64,000 nucleotides of DNA from Pohlia nutans (GCA_022496805.1 CM040089.1:44562372-44626371), one strand, 5' to 3'; positions 1 to 12,310 are shown, counted from the first letter of the stretch. Program-made: numbers and translations. Notes: generated from the sequence alone by a model not told the origin.

Positions 1-780
1 CAGGCTTGCAACTCCAAACTGTGACTTCCTATGGGTTTTTATGCTGCAGTACAGTACTGTACAGTAGTAGTGGGTTTTAGGGTTTAGGGTTTAAGATTTA
101 GGATAGACAGTTTTTTGTTGCTCCAACTTCCTGCTGAAACTGTCTGAAGGCAGGGCCAGTCTTTGGAACACCAATCAATCCACCAATCTGTCTCTCAACC
201 AAGTATCAAAATCAGATTTTACCTTCGTCTGTCTGCAAAGCCTGAGTAGCACTAGCACGAGAATTGCACATGGTTTCTCCACAACAGTCAAATTCTCTGA
301 AACTGGCTTGATCCACTAGCACATAAATCCAAGGTCCATTTCGAACCACAAATGGAGATCCATCCTGGACGCAGATCCTTCAGTGCAGATAAACGCAGAA
401 CAGGTATCATACTTCGCCGCTGGATCAGAATCGAAACCCTCAAATCCGACCCATATGTGACATTGTTTCTCTAGACTCCATGTACGTGCCCTCCAGCAAT
501 CCAATCCTGAGCTCAAACCAGCGGCAGCTACACACTTTTACAAGACCAGCGTCACGCTAGCAGTCATTTCATTGCCTTCGTTAAACTGCACAACGCAATG
601 TGGCCACAGATCACCAAGATTGATTAAACGCTTATCATTTCACATGAATGACGTCGTGAGCTGAATCGGCCGCAGATCATGACCCTGTTCTCAGCACAAT
701 AGATACCAAAAATCAGTGCAAGCAAGTCTTCCTAGATAAGAATTAGCTTGATCCGTGCCGGACACCAGCCTGTACATCGT
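1..780. other. Non-coding flank, 3' side of gene 1
   Basis: No convincing coding region on either strand; the only open frames are short and have no recognisable motif. GC is higher than in the deep intergenic parts of the window, as expected for sequence near a gene. It lies downstream of the minus-strand gene ending at 1185 and may include its 3' UTR or flank. Confidence 0.5.
70..93 (+). repeat. Short interstitial telomere-like repeat
   Basis: Two to three adjacent TTTAGGG-like units (GTTTTAGGGTTTAGGGTTTA) of the plant telomere type. Such short 'telo-box' runs are common near plant genes and do not mark a chromosome end here, because unique sequence follows on both sides. Confidence 0.6.
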
Positions 781-892
781 CACAAGGAAAGTAGAGGCAT
801 TTACTATGTATTAAAATGGAGCATGTCAATTGATCATTTTACAGCAAATTGATCGTTCAACTGCATACTAAACGTCCCTACTTTCCTCGTGC
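781..892. mobile_element. Small MITE, family M copy 1
   Basis: About 112 bp with inverted ends: CACAAGGAAAGTAG on the left and CTACTTTCCTCGTG on the right. The internal GCATTTACTATGTA and GGAGCATGT segments recur in reverse orientation at 4418-4545 inside intron 1 of the neighbouring gene, which identifies a dispersed family. There is no coding capacity and the superfamily is unassigned. Confidence 0.6.
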
Positions 893-1184
893 GTTCAAAC
901 ATCACTTTCAACTTCAGATTAATGTATGAAATTACCATAAAAGGAACCAGAAAATTCATCCTCGTGATCACAACCAGAAAGACAAGAATAGGCAAAAAAA
1001 AGACTCAATGGTGACCCGTAGAAGAAGGCGATTTCAGAACTTTACGAGTGGGCTAATACTTTGAGGAAAGAAGAATCACATAGTGCTCAATTTGGTAACT
1101 AACCTGCAAATTGTGGAGCAGGAATCGCAAGATCTGACACCCCCATAATATAAATTTGTGGTGAGCTGATTGGTAATGGTATGA

Positions 1185-4100
1185 TCATTGCCACTGGATG
1201 TGGAGGGGATCCTTGTAGCATTTGGTGGCGTCCACGCCCATCATGTAACTGTCCGGTTTGCTGTCCAGGTTTCGGTGGATTCCCTGATCCACTCCTTGGC
1301 ATTTGTTTCCAGTGAGAGCGGCCAGCACGGTGAGAGCCGCCTGATCTTGTCGATGGTTCTTCCGGCTGGACCCATCCGGCGCTATGCATTGCCGCGTAAT
1401 GGAGCACTCGTACCACGGCCTTGCCAATTCGCTGTACCTGTCCACCGTGCCATCCAACATTTAACCCCTAACAGGAGTACAGAACCAAAGATTTATGGTT
1501 TTAAAATGGTCATATTGTGATAAATATAATTCAGCTGGTACCAAACTTTATATCACCTGAATCAGTGAAGAACATTGCATGTGTTGGTCGAAAAACAAAT
1601 AAATTTGAACAAAAAGACCTACTCAAAACTAGTAAAAAAATATGAAACCCAATTTGGGCTTCTTTGTGCTTTAGGGGTAACCAGTAATTAATACCATATT
1701 TTTTAAACAGCAAAATTTCACATAATTTGGCAAGTGTAGTAAAGGCTGAGTTTCCGAGGTTCAACCAGGGTAGTTTTGAGTTTTGAGTCATCCTACTGAT
1801 AACTGGGGCCCAAATGAACCCCATATCTATATTCGTCCCAGAGTTTAGAGCTCCAGGTTTCAGTTGGCCACCTCAAAACCCTTATGAGCACTTGAAAATC
1901 CCAGTTTTCAAAGTACTAATGTTCAGAATTTTGAGCACTTGAATGTCACATTTCTGGCACCGTGAAATCTACCATTTTCATGAGATGACTCAGTGAATTC
2001 CATCCCACAACGTTATCAATCGCAAATTAGGTCAAATCTGGGATCCAAGCATAGAACTGCAGTTTTGAGAATCAATTTCAAATGGTATCTGCACTGCCAA
2101 CTTGTTACATGTGTCTGTACCCAGCTTTTTGTGCTCAGCTTCTGGACTAGACAAGCCTCAACATCCAGAAGGTTATCAGACATAATGCTAAGTTCTGCTA
2201 TTGAATCACTAACGTCCACTTGACATATTTTTGATGGATCTAAAGGCTCCCATTCAACAATAGGGTTATGAGAAATAGGCCTCTAGCTGCCTCAAAATCA
2301 CAACTAGGCATTACGAGAAACAAGCAGAGTGCATTACGAAACTATAGCCTACTCCAGGAAATCAGGACCAGCTGTGGCAGCTTCAGATTGGTTCTAAGCA
2401 GTACAGTTACAACCCGTAATGTATTTTCCTATGCACAGTCTTTGTATTGTATTCCAAATCTTTGTAGAGAATTCCTCGTCTCTTTCTATTCTCAACTCTC
2501 CATAGTGTACTCCTCAAAATAAGACTCTACTAATGTATGACATGTGTTGTAGGCTATGCTAGATAGAGTACCTCCATGGGCTCACCATGTCGAGTAGCGG
2601 GTGCACGCTACCACCTCGTCGCTTCACGACTCAGATAGCATGCACCCGCTACATGCCATAGCAGAGCCCATGGTGAACTCTATTTAGTACATTTACACAC
2701 TTGAAACGGACCTCCAAATGTCAACAAACAGGGCTCATTGAAATGGATGTGAGACTGTAACTGGACGCAGAAGGAGGAGGTGTGAGTGAGTTACTTGTGG
2801 AGAGTGAAGCCAATGCCGGAGGCGTCACAATTGGGCAGCTTGCGAATGCGGTAGACGTTGGCCCGGAAATACTGCAGCTGCATGGGATGGCACCACTGCT
2901 TCACGTGGCCGCTGGACAGCCGGGACGCAAAGCCTGTCAGTTTCACGTTCCGGAGCGTGCGGGTCAGCCCGTCCACCGTTTTGAAGCGATCTCCGGCATC
3001 GGCCCAGTACACCCACCCCCTCTCCACCAACACTGCGTGGATCATCACCGCCTTCCATGCATACTCCCCTGCATCAATCAAACAATCAATCCACCACCAC
3101 ATCAAAGATTCAAAGTTATCTATCAATGTAAACCACCGTACTCTCTGTTGCGCATTCTCTATACATATCCTCAGAAATCTGTCATGTTGTGTACAGACGA
3201 CTTCTACATGTCAAACACAAGCCCATTTGTGCCCCGAGGCAGTGTCATTAGAGAGGGTTGCATTGCTCATGTCTATTCGTGAGATTAGGGCATGTTTGTC
3301 TCGATATCTGTAAGAGGTCAGAAAGAAAGAAAGAAAAAGATAGGGATTTGAAAAATTCGTAGCATTAGGGGTTGTAGGATTTACTCCTCTACAACAGGAG
3401 CGTGATATTGAACAATGATATGCTCAAGAAACAGTAGGAAAGCATCTCCTTCGCAGTATAAATTCTACCCCAGGAAAAAAATGGTGTGCTAGGATTGACT
3501 CTTGAGAGAATACTACAAGTTCCATCTACAGAATTTGTATGAAGACATTGAAGTCCATGTCAAGAATCCGACCCATGCCAAATTAGGGTTTAAGGTTGTT
3601 TGAGGCTGACCTCTTCCGCCGTTGTAGCCCAGCTTCTGGTTGATGCGCATCCACTGAGGCCAGGCGTGGAAATCGAAAGGCCGCACCTCGGTGGGGACGT
3701 TGTACAACGCTTGAAGCTCCTCCACCACGCAGCTCAAAGCGCTGGAAGCCACGGCGAGTAAGTCGTTCATGGTCCAAACCACCACCGACACGTTGAACTC
3801 GGATTGCTGCGCGGCCACTCGCCCCAGCGAGCGGAGAAGCAGGAGCCCCACCTCCGCGTGGTTGCTGCTGAAGGCCGTCACAATGGTGGGTCGCCATTCC
3901 GACTCCGGTATCGAGGGCGCCACTCGGGCCGCGTCCTCGCTGTCCAACCCCACCGTCTCCGCGGTTTTCCACTCCAAATTCAGCTTTCGCAATTCACCCA
4001 GCGATGGTTGTGCGGCGTACTGCTTCGTCTCGCCCACCACCAGATGCTTGCACTGCAACACAAGGTTCAAACAAGGTGTACACACAAAAAGATCAGCTGC

Positions 4101-5401
4101 TCGTCATGTGAACCTCATGTTGTTAGAATAGGAAGAGACAGGGGGGTTGGAGAACCCCATGTAGAAAACACATAGGAAGTGCGTGCAGTGTCTTCCCTCA
4201 CAAACTTGCACTGTCACAACCCCTAATTATGCCAAGCTTGGCACAGGTTTACCAACCAGCCCTAGTTTTCAAAGCTCTGGTCAGAATTTTGGCGCTCTGA
4301 AACACGCCATTTTAACAAATATTCATGACCAACTATGCTATCCCTGACAGCTGATTGAGTGTATTGATGGTCATACTCGTTACATTGGCAAAATGGAAAA
4401 GGGCTGTCAACTAGGAATCACAAGTAAAGGAGGGGCGTTTCTGTTAGTAAAATGCTCAGTTTACATGCTCCATACAATAGCAAATATGTAGTAAAGAGGG
4501 TACTTTTACTACATAGTAAATGCTCCTACTTAATTTCCTTGTGAATCAGAGGGGTTTGAGAAGTAAATGAAACCTCAAATCGTAGAGCTCTAAGTTTGAA
4601 TTATGCGACTTAAAACCCCTCTGAAAATGATAGTCCTAATTGACATATCATTCTACAATAGCTGCAAGAGCTCGCCCTTCTCTACAAGTCCCCACTATAC
4701 ATGGCAATAGAAAATGAAATGCATTCACTACAAACAGCATGCACACGCTACTCCCTGTTAGTACAAAAAACAAGCTATCACCCTTCCAAATCAAAGGGCT
4801 CAAGATCGGCGCTGTTGAATGAGGTTACCTTCTTCGTCTTGTTCACTCGGAATGTGAGAAAGTTGGAGCACTCGAATTCCGGGCCCAACGCATCGCGAAC
4901 CATCTTGCAAACAATGATGGGCACGTCGGTGCCCACCCACAGTGTCCTGTTACTGAATCCCAGTTGCAATCTCACGGCGTTGAAGAGCCTGTAAAGCTCA
5001 CCATACGGAAGAGCTGGCTGCACCGCAGCTCTTCTCACACTCACCACCAAACACACGTCGTAGCTTGCATCACCCGATTCTTCAATTGGATTAGTAGGAC
5101 TTCCTGTTTGCACATCCAAGCCTGGTGCATCAGATTTTTCGAGAACAATCTCCTCCTTGTCCTGGAACTCAACTGGCTGTCGAGATTTTGTTGAACCGTT
5201 TTCTGCAAGTTCGGAAGACCGTGGATTCGGAATCACCATCCCACCTGGTTCCGAGCCAAGTAGCCACTCCACAGTCCTAGACTGTAGATCAATAGAATTC
5301 GCTCCAAAGTCGACGCTAGCAAGTGTAAAGAGAGCACACAGGACTACCAACAACATCCCAGCCACTCCACCCGGCGTCGTGCACACCAGCCTCATCGACA
5401 T
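1185..5401 (-). CDS. Type II membrane glycosyltransferase-like protein (DUF1647-like), 4 exons
   Basis: Model: complement(join(1185..1437, 2795..3068, 3611..4052, 4829..5401)), 513 residues, all introns GT-AG and phases consistent. Residues about 12-30 form one hydrophobic segment after a short N-terminus, followed by an acidic stem: the layout of a Golgi type II enzyme. The catalytic-type part starts near residue 245 with TIVTAFSSNHAEV, then FDFHAWPQWMRINQKLGYN, then EYAWKAVMIHAVL and VYWADAGDRF (DAGD at 362-365, a possible metal or nucleotide-sugar acidic motif), and ends with NHRQDQAALTVLA. This order resembles the DUF1647 glycosyltransferase-like family; the assignment is from memory of motifs. 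The start has two nearby in-frame ATGs (M1, M3). An alternative exon 1 donor 42-45 nt downstream breaks the frame and was not used. No frameshift or stop was seen. The substrate is unknown. Introns hold three MITE-like insertions. Confidence 0.8.
1461..1680 (+). mobile_element. TTAA (piggyBac-like) MITE, family A copy 1, in last intron of gene 1
   Basis: Begins TTAACCCCTAACAG and ends CTTTAGGGGTAA, so the right TTAA is mutated to GTAA. The interior shares ATCAGTGAAGAACATTGCAT and adjoining sequence with copies at 46148, 28971 and (reversed) 40502. It is 220 bp with no coding capacity. Its edge lies 23 nt from the 3' splice site of the minus-strand gene at 1437/1438. Confidence 0.8.
2556..2690. 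repeat. Imperfect hairpin, possible MITE, in last intron of gene 1
   Basis: The left arm contains AGTACCTCCATGGGCTCACC and GTAGCGGGTGCA. The right arm is its inverted counterpart, with TGCACCCGCTAC and GAGCCCATGGTGAACTCTAT. Arms are about 50-55 bp around a short loop. It is GC-richer than the surrounding intron. Mobile origin is inferred from the shape only; no second copy was found in this window. Confidence 0.55.
4418..4545. mobile_element. MITE family M copy 2, in intron 1 of gene 1
   Basis: Inverted ends TCACAAGTAAAGGAGG and CTACTTAATTTCCTTGTGA. The interior (TTTACTACATAGTAAATGCT) matches the element at 781-892 in reverse complement. It lies wholly inside intron 1 (4053-4828), so it does not touch the coding frame. 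Confidence 0.6.
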
Positions 5402-6310
5402 CTTCGTGCTATTAATTAATTCTAGCTACGTAAGTGAATCCCTGAACATCACTGATTTCTTCTAGTAGATAGCACTGATGGCGCCTTGCAGCCATTCATG
5501 TAACTTGGCGAATCAGAGTAAGTGTCACACTGGTTTCTTCCAAATCTGGCCCTGCACTGTAACGATTTGAAGATCCAGAATCCATCTGGTCGCGAGATTT
5601 CAAATCGTGATACCCTCCATTCTTGAAAAACAAGTAACATGATCACCAAAACTAGCCAGTTCCATTTGCATCATGCATGTCCTCCAGAAATCCAATTTCG
5701 AAAGGTAGGTGCGATCGATCGATCGTATTAATGATGCCGTTTCTGATCAACTGTACAAAACTCGTGAATCTAATCTGCAGGCAGACGGTTTGGGGAGACA
5801 AATCGACTGCAAGAAATGCATACCAAGAAAATCTTGAGTGAAAAAGCTCTGATCGAGGGGCTGAATCTATCAACAATGGAAGCCAAAGCCTGCACAACAA
5901 GTAGCGAATGAAACAGGCCGGGAAAGGAGCTTCAGAGCCAACACGAAAGCTGCTGCTGCTTCAGAAGGACGAGTCCTTGTAACTTGGTGAAAACCAAGAG
6001 AGAAATCTGAGATGCAAGGGCAGTGGAGGATTGTAACCCACTCGGCTGAAAGGAAAGCGTTGCGGTAGACGAGAGTTGAGTTGAAATCATACTATTTTGA
6101 ATGAGGACCATGAATTTTGGCAGAATCAAACACGGAACAAAAGCCAGCCAGCCAAGCTAAGCTAGGGCGCTAAAGTTCATGAAAAGGCGCATCCACGGAC
6201 TCGCCTGAGGTTGAATTGCTGTTGCATTAACACCTGGCGCCAGTTTCCCTCCTGAAGAATTATTATTCTTATGATTTTCTTCTCTTTTTTTAATTTAAAA
6301 ATTGTATATA
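5402..6310 (-). promoter_or_regulatory. Probable 5' UTR and promoter region of gene 1
   Basis: Non-coding sequence upstream of the minus-strand start at 5401. It is more GC-rich than the region beyond 6250. A GTATATACAA stretch near 6305, read on the minus strand, could be a TATA-like site, but neither a transcription start nor a defined element can be proved from sequence. Confidence 0.3.
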
Positions 6311-7934
6311 CGACATGTGCATTGTGTACTGGGCTGGCTGCTTTGGCAGCTGGGTGACCGGAAATACCGGAGAGGGCTCTCTACCGTATATATGTGCACT
6401 CATAACTGCTACTAATAGCAATCATAACATTGTTAACCCTAGACTTTGTACCCCTACTAAAGTTTCCAGGATTCTCTCCAATGTTCTTGGATGCTCTTTG
6501 TTTTCACATCTTAATTTTGTCTTACTTGTTTGACTCCTACAAAATTCCCTCATGTAATGACGAGTGTCATCTTTAATTTCATGTTCCAAGGAAGTTACTA
6601 TATCAGTAAAAAGATCAACCGAAGAGTAGGCGGTCCAGTACACTACTGCTAAAGAATGTTATGTTGAGCATAGTTAGTATTATTAAACATTTCTGATTTT
6701 TATTGGGTTTTATTGGCAAGTGAAAGAGGATTTCAACACACTTTAGCATGCATCATTTGGACACCATTTGAATGAGTTATGAATTTTCAAAATCTTGCTT
6801 ATTGGTTACTCAAAACTAATCCTAGTTTCTAATAGGCTCTCATGTTTTGACTGTATTCATCTTCTACAATAAAAATTTAGGTTTTAGTATCGCTTTGGAT
6901 TTAATTATAGGGGTTGGCATTGTAATACATAGTTTATTACGAGTATACATATCTTAGTGCTTAAAACATCGTCGTTGTTGGATGAAGGAATTCCCCCGCC
7001 ATGGGGCCCAAAGAATGTCCAGGCAAGTAGGTCTGGCGACCTTCCCAACCAGTCTTCATTGTACGGGTGCGTTACCATGCATCGCCAATGGTTCAAGTCT
7101 ATCAGACCCAAACCAGGCTGTAGTCATCTAACCACGCGGTGCCAAACAAAACACCATCCAAACACTTAATCCTTGTCCAAGGACTCAAAAGCCGGCCACG
7201 CATGTAAAGAGGGGAAAGGGGCTGAGTTAATCAACCGACGTGGAAGGATACCCAACGGTTTGTAGATGTGGAGAGAAGTTTTGAAGGCTCGCGAAGCTGG
7301 CAAGCAAGGACAAAATTTTGGCGAGGCCGCAACTCCAGGCCTCGTGACAAATTCAGCCTCGTTATTTGGTCGAACCACCCTTGGTCTGGGGTAATGATGG
7401 CCATGCTCTCAACCTGCTAACGTTCAAGTGACCCAAATCAAGTCTTTGAGCCCCTATTTTAGTGACTAGTGTTTGAATGCGACATAATCAAATTTAAGTT
7501 CCAACTAGCAATTTGTGCACTATGATGTTATCTTTCCAATGCATTTTATTTCATGCCAATCCAAGGTTTGAGTCCAAATTATGGAGAAAATAGAGGCTAG
7601 GGGTATGAAGATTTCCAAAAAAAATTATAGAACTACAGTGTTATTGAGCTCCCAATTCAAAATTTTAACACTGAAAATGGTGATTCATCAATTTTAGAGC
7701 ACATATAACTTTCAACATATTGGGTGGATTTGAACATGGATACAATCATTGAATGTGTAATGAAATTTACTATTACATTATGACAATTCCTCATTCGTCT
7801 TAGAAAGGGGAAAAATAATAAGAAAGAAAAAAACCAAAATAGTGCAGATTTTAGAGCCCCGATTTTACAATTTTCAATTAAAGTGTGTTATAATCTTCCT
7901 CGTTATTAAATGGATTTTCATGACAATAAAACAA
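6311..7934. other. Intergenic, no gene seen
   Basis: AT-rich sequence with a more GC-rich patch at about 6960-7390. That patch has only short frames without recognisable motifs and could be an old element or gene remnant. No paired terminal repeats were found. Confidence 0.4.
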
Positions 7935-9880
7935 TAATAAAAAATCTACAAACATCACAATATCACATACAAACGGCTCCACCCACCCCCTAATACACCA
8001 GTAAATAAAAACACCAAATGGAATGAACTACTTTATCCACCTCACATCAACCCGACAAACAAAACACGCCACTACTACCGTAGTACAATAGTTGGGTCGC
8101 TACCCCACATACGAATATTTAATATTCTTGAACAATAAGGTTTGTTCTTCAAAAAATGAATTTCTTGGTTTTTGTTTTTGAGCAAAAAATGATTAAAAAT
8201 GGTTCCAAATGGCCCAAAATATCTTAGAAATAGAAAAATATAGCTTAAAATAATTTATTCTATTTTCGTTTTTTGGTCCTCAGAATTTCCGATTTTTTTA
8301 CTCTTTTTTTTTGAATTATTTTTTGGCGTCCCAGTTATGGTACTACGGTGCCAAACTATGAAATCAACAATACACTATAATTCCCACCTCGATATAGCTA
8401 ATATACATATGGATCCTTTCTACAATCTAAACTAGTTGACGATGGTCATTGGAAAAAGGAAAAAAATGGCTATGGAATATACAACCCAACAAAAGCAAAA
8501 GTACAAATATCAAAAAGACTACATGGCTTACAAACAGGCTTTAGAACCGAATTAATGGCCATATATGAAACACTTATACCAATCACTACCAAATACTCAA
8601 ATGAACCTTCACGCATATTTACCGATTGCCTAAATTGTTTGTATGTACTCAACGCACAACTAAAACACCCAACCCTGCATAACAACCACGCTAGCAAAAT
8701 TATATTAACATCGATGGTAGAAATGCTAAAAAGCCAAACACAACCCACCACATTATACAAAGTCAAAGCATATGCCAACATTGAAAGGAACGAACAAGAA
8801 AACCAACTTGCAAAAGATGGCACCAATAAATAATACATATTTGTTGCCAAATCATATGAATTTGCACACAATACACCATATTACTTTCAAAAAGACACAT
8901 GGTTTGGATCAAGAAAAAGACAAAACAAAGGCCCTGTTACACATGTTGAAACATGCATCACTAAATACGATTGTGAAAACAACCTAGAAATAATGGCACA
9001 TCGATCTCTCAAAATTAGCAAATGGACAATGAACTCAGATATAGATAATGAAATATCCAACAATTTTTGGTTCAACCCCACAATAACAGATTCACAAAAG
9101 ACAAGCCTATTAAAATTCCGCACTTGCCAATATATGAGGAATGCCAAAAAACAATTATTGTTTGCCATATAAAGATATCTATCAATCACATGTCCCATAT
9201 ACAACTCCTTTGAGACAGATAACCAACACCATATATACACCCCTAGAGTCGAAAGAGGTAACAAAGTTGTCTGGGAACTAAAAAAATCAATCTTATCATT
9301 ACAAAAGTCAAGATGCTATACTTTCATGAATGCAGGCACATTTAACAACAACCCTCAATAAAACACACTACCCCTATGGTTTCTCCCTTGTATATGCGGC
9401 CGTCAAAGATGCCACTGCAATGCCTAATTTAAAACACATATTCTATGCGTTAAAGGGCTCCAATACCAAAACAATCCACCACTAAATCCAGAAGACAACC
9501 TCACAATACAATTATTTGAATTCACCTACACTAACGATAGATTATCACAAAAAACCATAGATAATAAAATCCAAAAATATCAACTACTACTTAACAGCAT
9601 CATTCAACAAGACTGGAAAGTAGATCCACTCATAGTCATCACGGTCGAAGCTAGACGAACAACACACGCTTCCTCAATGAAACACCTAGAAACAAAATTC
9701 AAACTACATGAATCCTCCATTAAGCGTACATTCAAAACAATAAACACCATTGCTATGCATCATGTCGGGTCAATCCTACTACATAAAAGACGAATAGAGA
9801 ATCACCAACCACGACTGATAGAATAGATAGAATAGTATAGCAATAGGAAAAAAAAACAAAAAAAAAACAAAAAAAAACAG
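7935..9880 (+). pseudogene. Degenerate LINE (non-LTR retrotransposon) 3' end with RNase H domain
   Basis: A-rich, C-rich plus strand whose frames, after indels and stops, read as the end of a LINE polyprotein. Around 8468-8830 the text YGIYNPTKAKVQISKRL, then FRTELMAIYETL, then IFTDCLNCLYVLN and later YKVKAYANIERNEQENQLAK is a recognisable RNase H domain (E and D of the active-site pattern present; the usual KAHAN and NEQADKLAK are altered). Further pieces continue: WTMNDIDNEISNNFW-like, LLKFRTCQYM and ILLHKRRIENHQP near 9780. The copy ends in A-rich sequence (9846-9880), as expected for a LINE tail. The reverse transcriptase part is missing (5' truncated) and a MITE interrupts it at 8074-8352. 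Non-functional. Confidence 0.75.
8074..8352. mobile_element. MITE nested in the LINE remnant
   Basis: Terminal inverted repeats: left CTACCGTAGTACAATAGTTG then GGTCGC; right GGCGTCCCAGTTATGGTACT then ACGG. The interior is AT-rich and non-coding. LINE-like AC-rich sequence resumes on both sides, which dates this insertion after the LINE. Confidence 0.6.
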
Positions 9881-11093
9881 AGGGGATAGTGGTGAAGACC
9901 ACTATTTACTTCTTTTTTGTCGTTTCTTCTATTTAGCACAACGTAAACACTTGTTTCAGGAAGGTGGGATGGGGCCGGTTGGTTGTTACAACTTTCCTGC
10001 ATATAATAACTTGCTAGCAGCACCAAGTCATGTATATCACATTACTACTCAAATGAACCCAACGGAAATTGAACATGGACCACATAACTGGGATACATAG
10101 TCCTTCAACAATCAACCGCAAAACTCATCACTTGGCAATATTACACCACACCAAAATTCAAATTATACCCAACTACCCAAATACGGCTATTTTTTTATTG
10201 GCTATTGGTTATTAAAGTGTTTATTCTTGCAAGGGGAGAGTAGTTTTGCACCAATGGCCCTTTGTCCGGTGGGCACCGGATCATTGTCATTATGAACACA
10301 TTTTATTCACGCCGGCCTTGAAAGAGGTCCGGAGTTTCTATCTATCTATCTATCTTCATGAAATTTGGTATGTAGATTAATTGTAGGTGCTTAATCCATC
10401 TTATTAGTTTGATTTTCCAAAAAAATCACAGATTTGGAGTTACAAGATTTGCAACCAACACACCTCCAAAACTACCAAAAACTGCTGAAAAATAATGGTG
10501 TTGGACGTTAGGGGGTTAAAATGTAATTTTCACATATGATTTAGTTTCAATTAATGTAGGTGAGTGACATGTGGCAAAAAAATTAGGGTTAGTGACATGT
10601 GCTAAAATAGAAGGCCCTCTGCGGTATTGTGCACTCCATGTATATCGTACCTTCATAGTAGCTTTGTTTTAGAACAATTCTAAAAATAGACACCATAATT
10701 TTTTAATTTTAATTTTTTAAAATAAATAATTTTTTGTAACAGAAATAACGAATTTCAAAAATTCTCAGAGAAAACATAATTTATTTATAGAAATAATTAA
10801 TTAATCATCCAAGGAGGGACAAAGTTGCTATAAATGTACGGTATGGCACTCAATTGGTAGTAATGTTGTGGTGGAAGATCAAAAATACACAATCATTTGA
10901 ATTCATTGATTGCAATTCCTATTAAAATTAGAAATAAACTCAAGTCACCAAAAGGCTTTGAGTTCAATTCGAGGTTCAATTGCTTGAAATCAACATTTGT
11001 TTGTTTCTGGATAATACACATATACCTAGCGTAAAAATGAAAATTAAATAATGGAAAAAGACTATTGATGGAAAGTTGGTAGTCGATGTAAAA
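9881..11093. other. Intergenic, no gene seen
   Basis: AT-rich. It contains a short (CTAT)n tract at about 10337-10356. The stretch near 10308-10340 (TTCACGCCGGCCTTGAAAGA) resembles 58268-58305 (TTCACGCCAACCTTCAAAAG), which suggests an old dispersed repeat without visible ends. Confidence 0.4.
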
Positions 11094-12310
11094 CACGCAA
11101 TTTGCTATTTACGCACTTGGCCATATAATCATGCACTTGGCCCCCGGAAGCATTAAAAAAGTTGTCTAAAATATTGTCTAAAAACAACCATTTTTGTCGT
11201 TCTACAATTACTTTCATTGTAAACAAACAATTATTTAATTTATTTTTATTCTATCTTTATCTTTTCTTTTATCTTGTTTCATTTATCTTATTTCTTCCTT
11301 GTCTTCATTTTCTTTTCCTTCTTTGTCTTCCTTCTTGTCTTCTTCTTTTTCTTCTATTTTTTCATTCCTCTTGTGGCAGCTGCAAACCCTTCGCCCGCAC
11401 CAAAAAAAAAAAAAAAAAAAAAAAAAAGGGCTTTTTTTTTTGTTTTTGTATTTTTTGTATTTTTTTGTTTTTGGTTTTTTTGGTCATTTTCCCTTCTCCT
11501 CTCACTATCCCTATGTCACTTTCCCTTCTCCTCTCCTCTCCTCATATAAGAAAGAAAAAACAAAAGAAAAAGAGAAATCAAATAAGATGGAAAAAAGAAA
11601 CATTCAAAGTGGATACAAGCGACAACTGCACCTTGGACGGCGGTGGAAGAAAAAGAAAAAGAAAAAGGAAAGGAAAAAAAATAGTTAATTTGTTTTTTTG
11701 ATTGTTTATTTTTTTTACTTTTATTCCGCCGTCGTTTAAAGTTTAGCCGGCGGATGTATCCAGCTTGATTTTATATATTATATTATATTATATTATATTT
11801 TGTAGGGTTCAGCGCCACGAATGGCAAGCTAAATTCTAACAAAAAAAAGGGAATTTTTTTTAAATAAATAAATAAATTAGGGTTTAGGGTCACAAATGAC
11901 AAGTTGAACTGTAACTAAGAAGAAGAAGAAACAATAAAGAAAATAATAGAAAAAAAATAAAAAATAAAAAAATAAAAATCCTTGGTGCAAGTGTGGGATC
12001 TGCGGCTGCATAAAAAGAGCCAAAATGGAAAGAAAATAATGAAGAAAAAATTGAAGAAAAAAAAAACAAGAAGAAGAAGACAACAAGGAAAACAAAAGGG
12101 AGACAAGAAAGAAGACAAGAAGGAAAAAAAGTTAAAAGAAAAGGTAAATATAAGGATAAAAATTAATAGAATAATTGTTTGTTTACAATGTAAGGGATTG
12201 TAGAAAGACAAAAATTGTTGTTTTTTAAATAACTTTTAGACAAACTTTTTAATGCGCATGGGGGCCAAATGCACGATTATATGGCCAAGGGCATAAATAG
12301 CAATTGCGTG
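11094..12310. mobile_element. Long-TIR non-autonomous DNA element, family R copy 1
   Basis: The ends are long inverted repeats of about 300 bp each (11094-11405 and 11990-12310). They start ACACGCAATTTGCTATTTAC / GGCATAAATAGCAATTGCGT and both contain TTGGCCATATAATC and ATTGTAAACAAACAATTATT. The inner parts of the arms are CT/GA-rich and end at a GCAGC(T/C)GCA motif. The middle has only poly-A, TATTA repeats and no gene. Frames across the CT tracts are low-complexity artefacts. A single arm recurs at 25325-25577. The long TIRs fit a Mutator-like element, but no clear target duplication is visible. Confidence 0.75.
11402..11427 (+). repeat. Poly-A tract (26 bp)
   Basis: Uninterrupted run of A inside the long-TIR element. 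It may be a retroposition tail or simple slippage. Confidence 0.8.

Noticed and set aside
1..120. Chromosome end indicated by TTTAGGG units
   Set aside because: Only two to three units, followed by ordinary sequence with a gene.
2782..3313. Plus-strand frames of 151 and 166 codons
   Set aside because: They are antisense to exon 3 of gene 1, whose minus-strand frame has conserved motifs and proper splice sites.
3769..4175. Plus-strand frames of 120 and 123 codons
   Set aside because: Antisense shadows of exon 2 of gene 1.
8887..9264. 125-codon frame on the minus strand
   Set aside because: It is antisense to the recognisable LINE RNase H remnant on the plus strand.
11162..11701. Overlapping frames of up to 179 codons rich in Phe, Leu, Ser and Lys
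   Set aside because: They translate CT-rich and A-rich simple sequence in the arm of a transposon; composition is not protein-like.
11877..12211. Frames opposite the second arm of the same element
   Set aside because: Mirror of the same simple sequence in the inverted arm.
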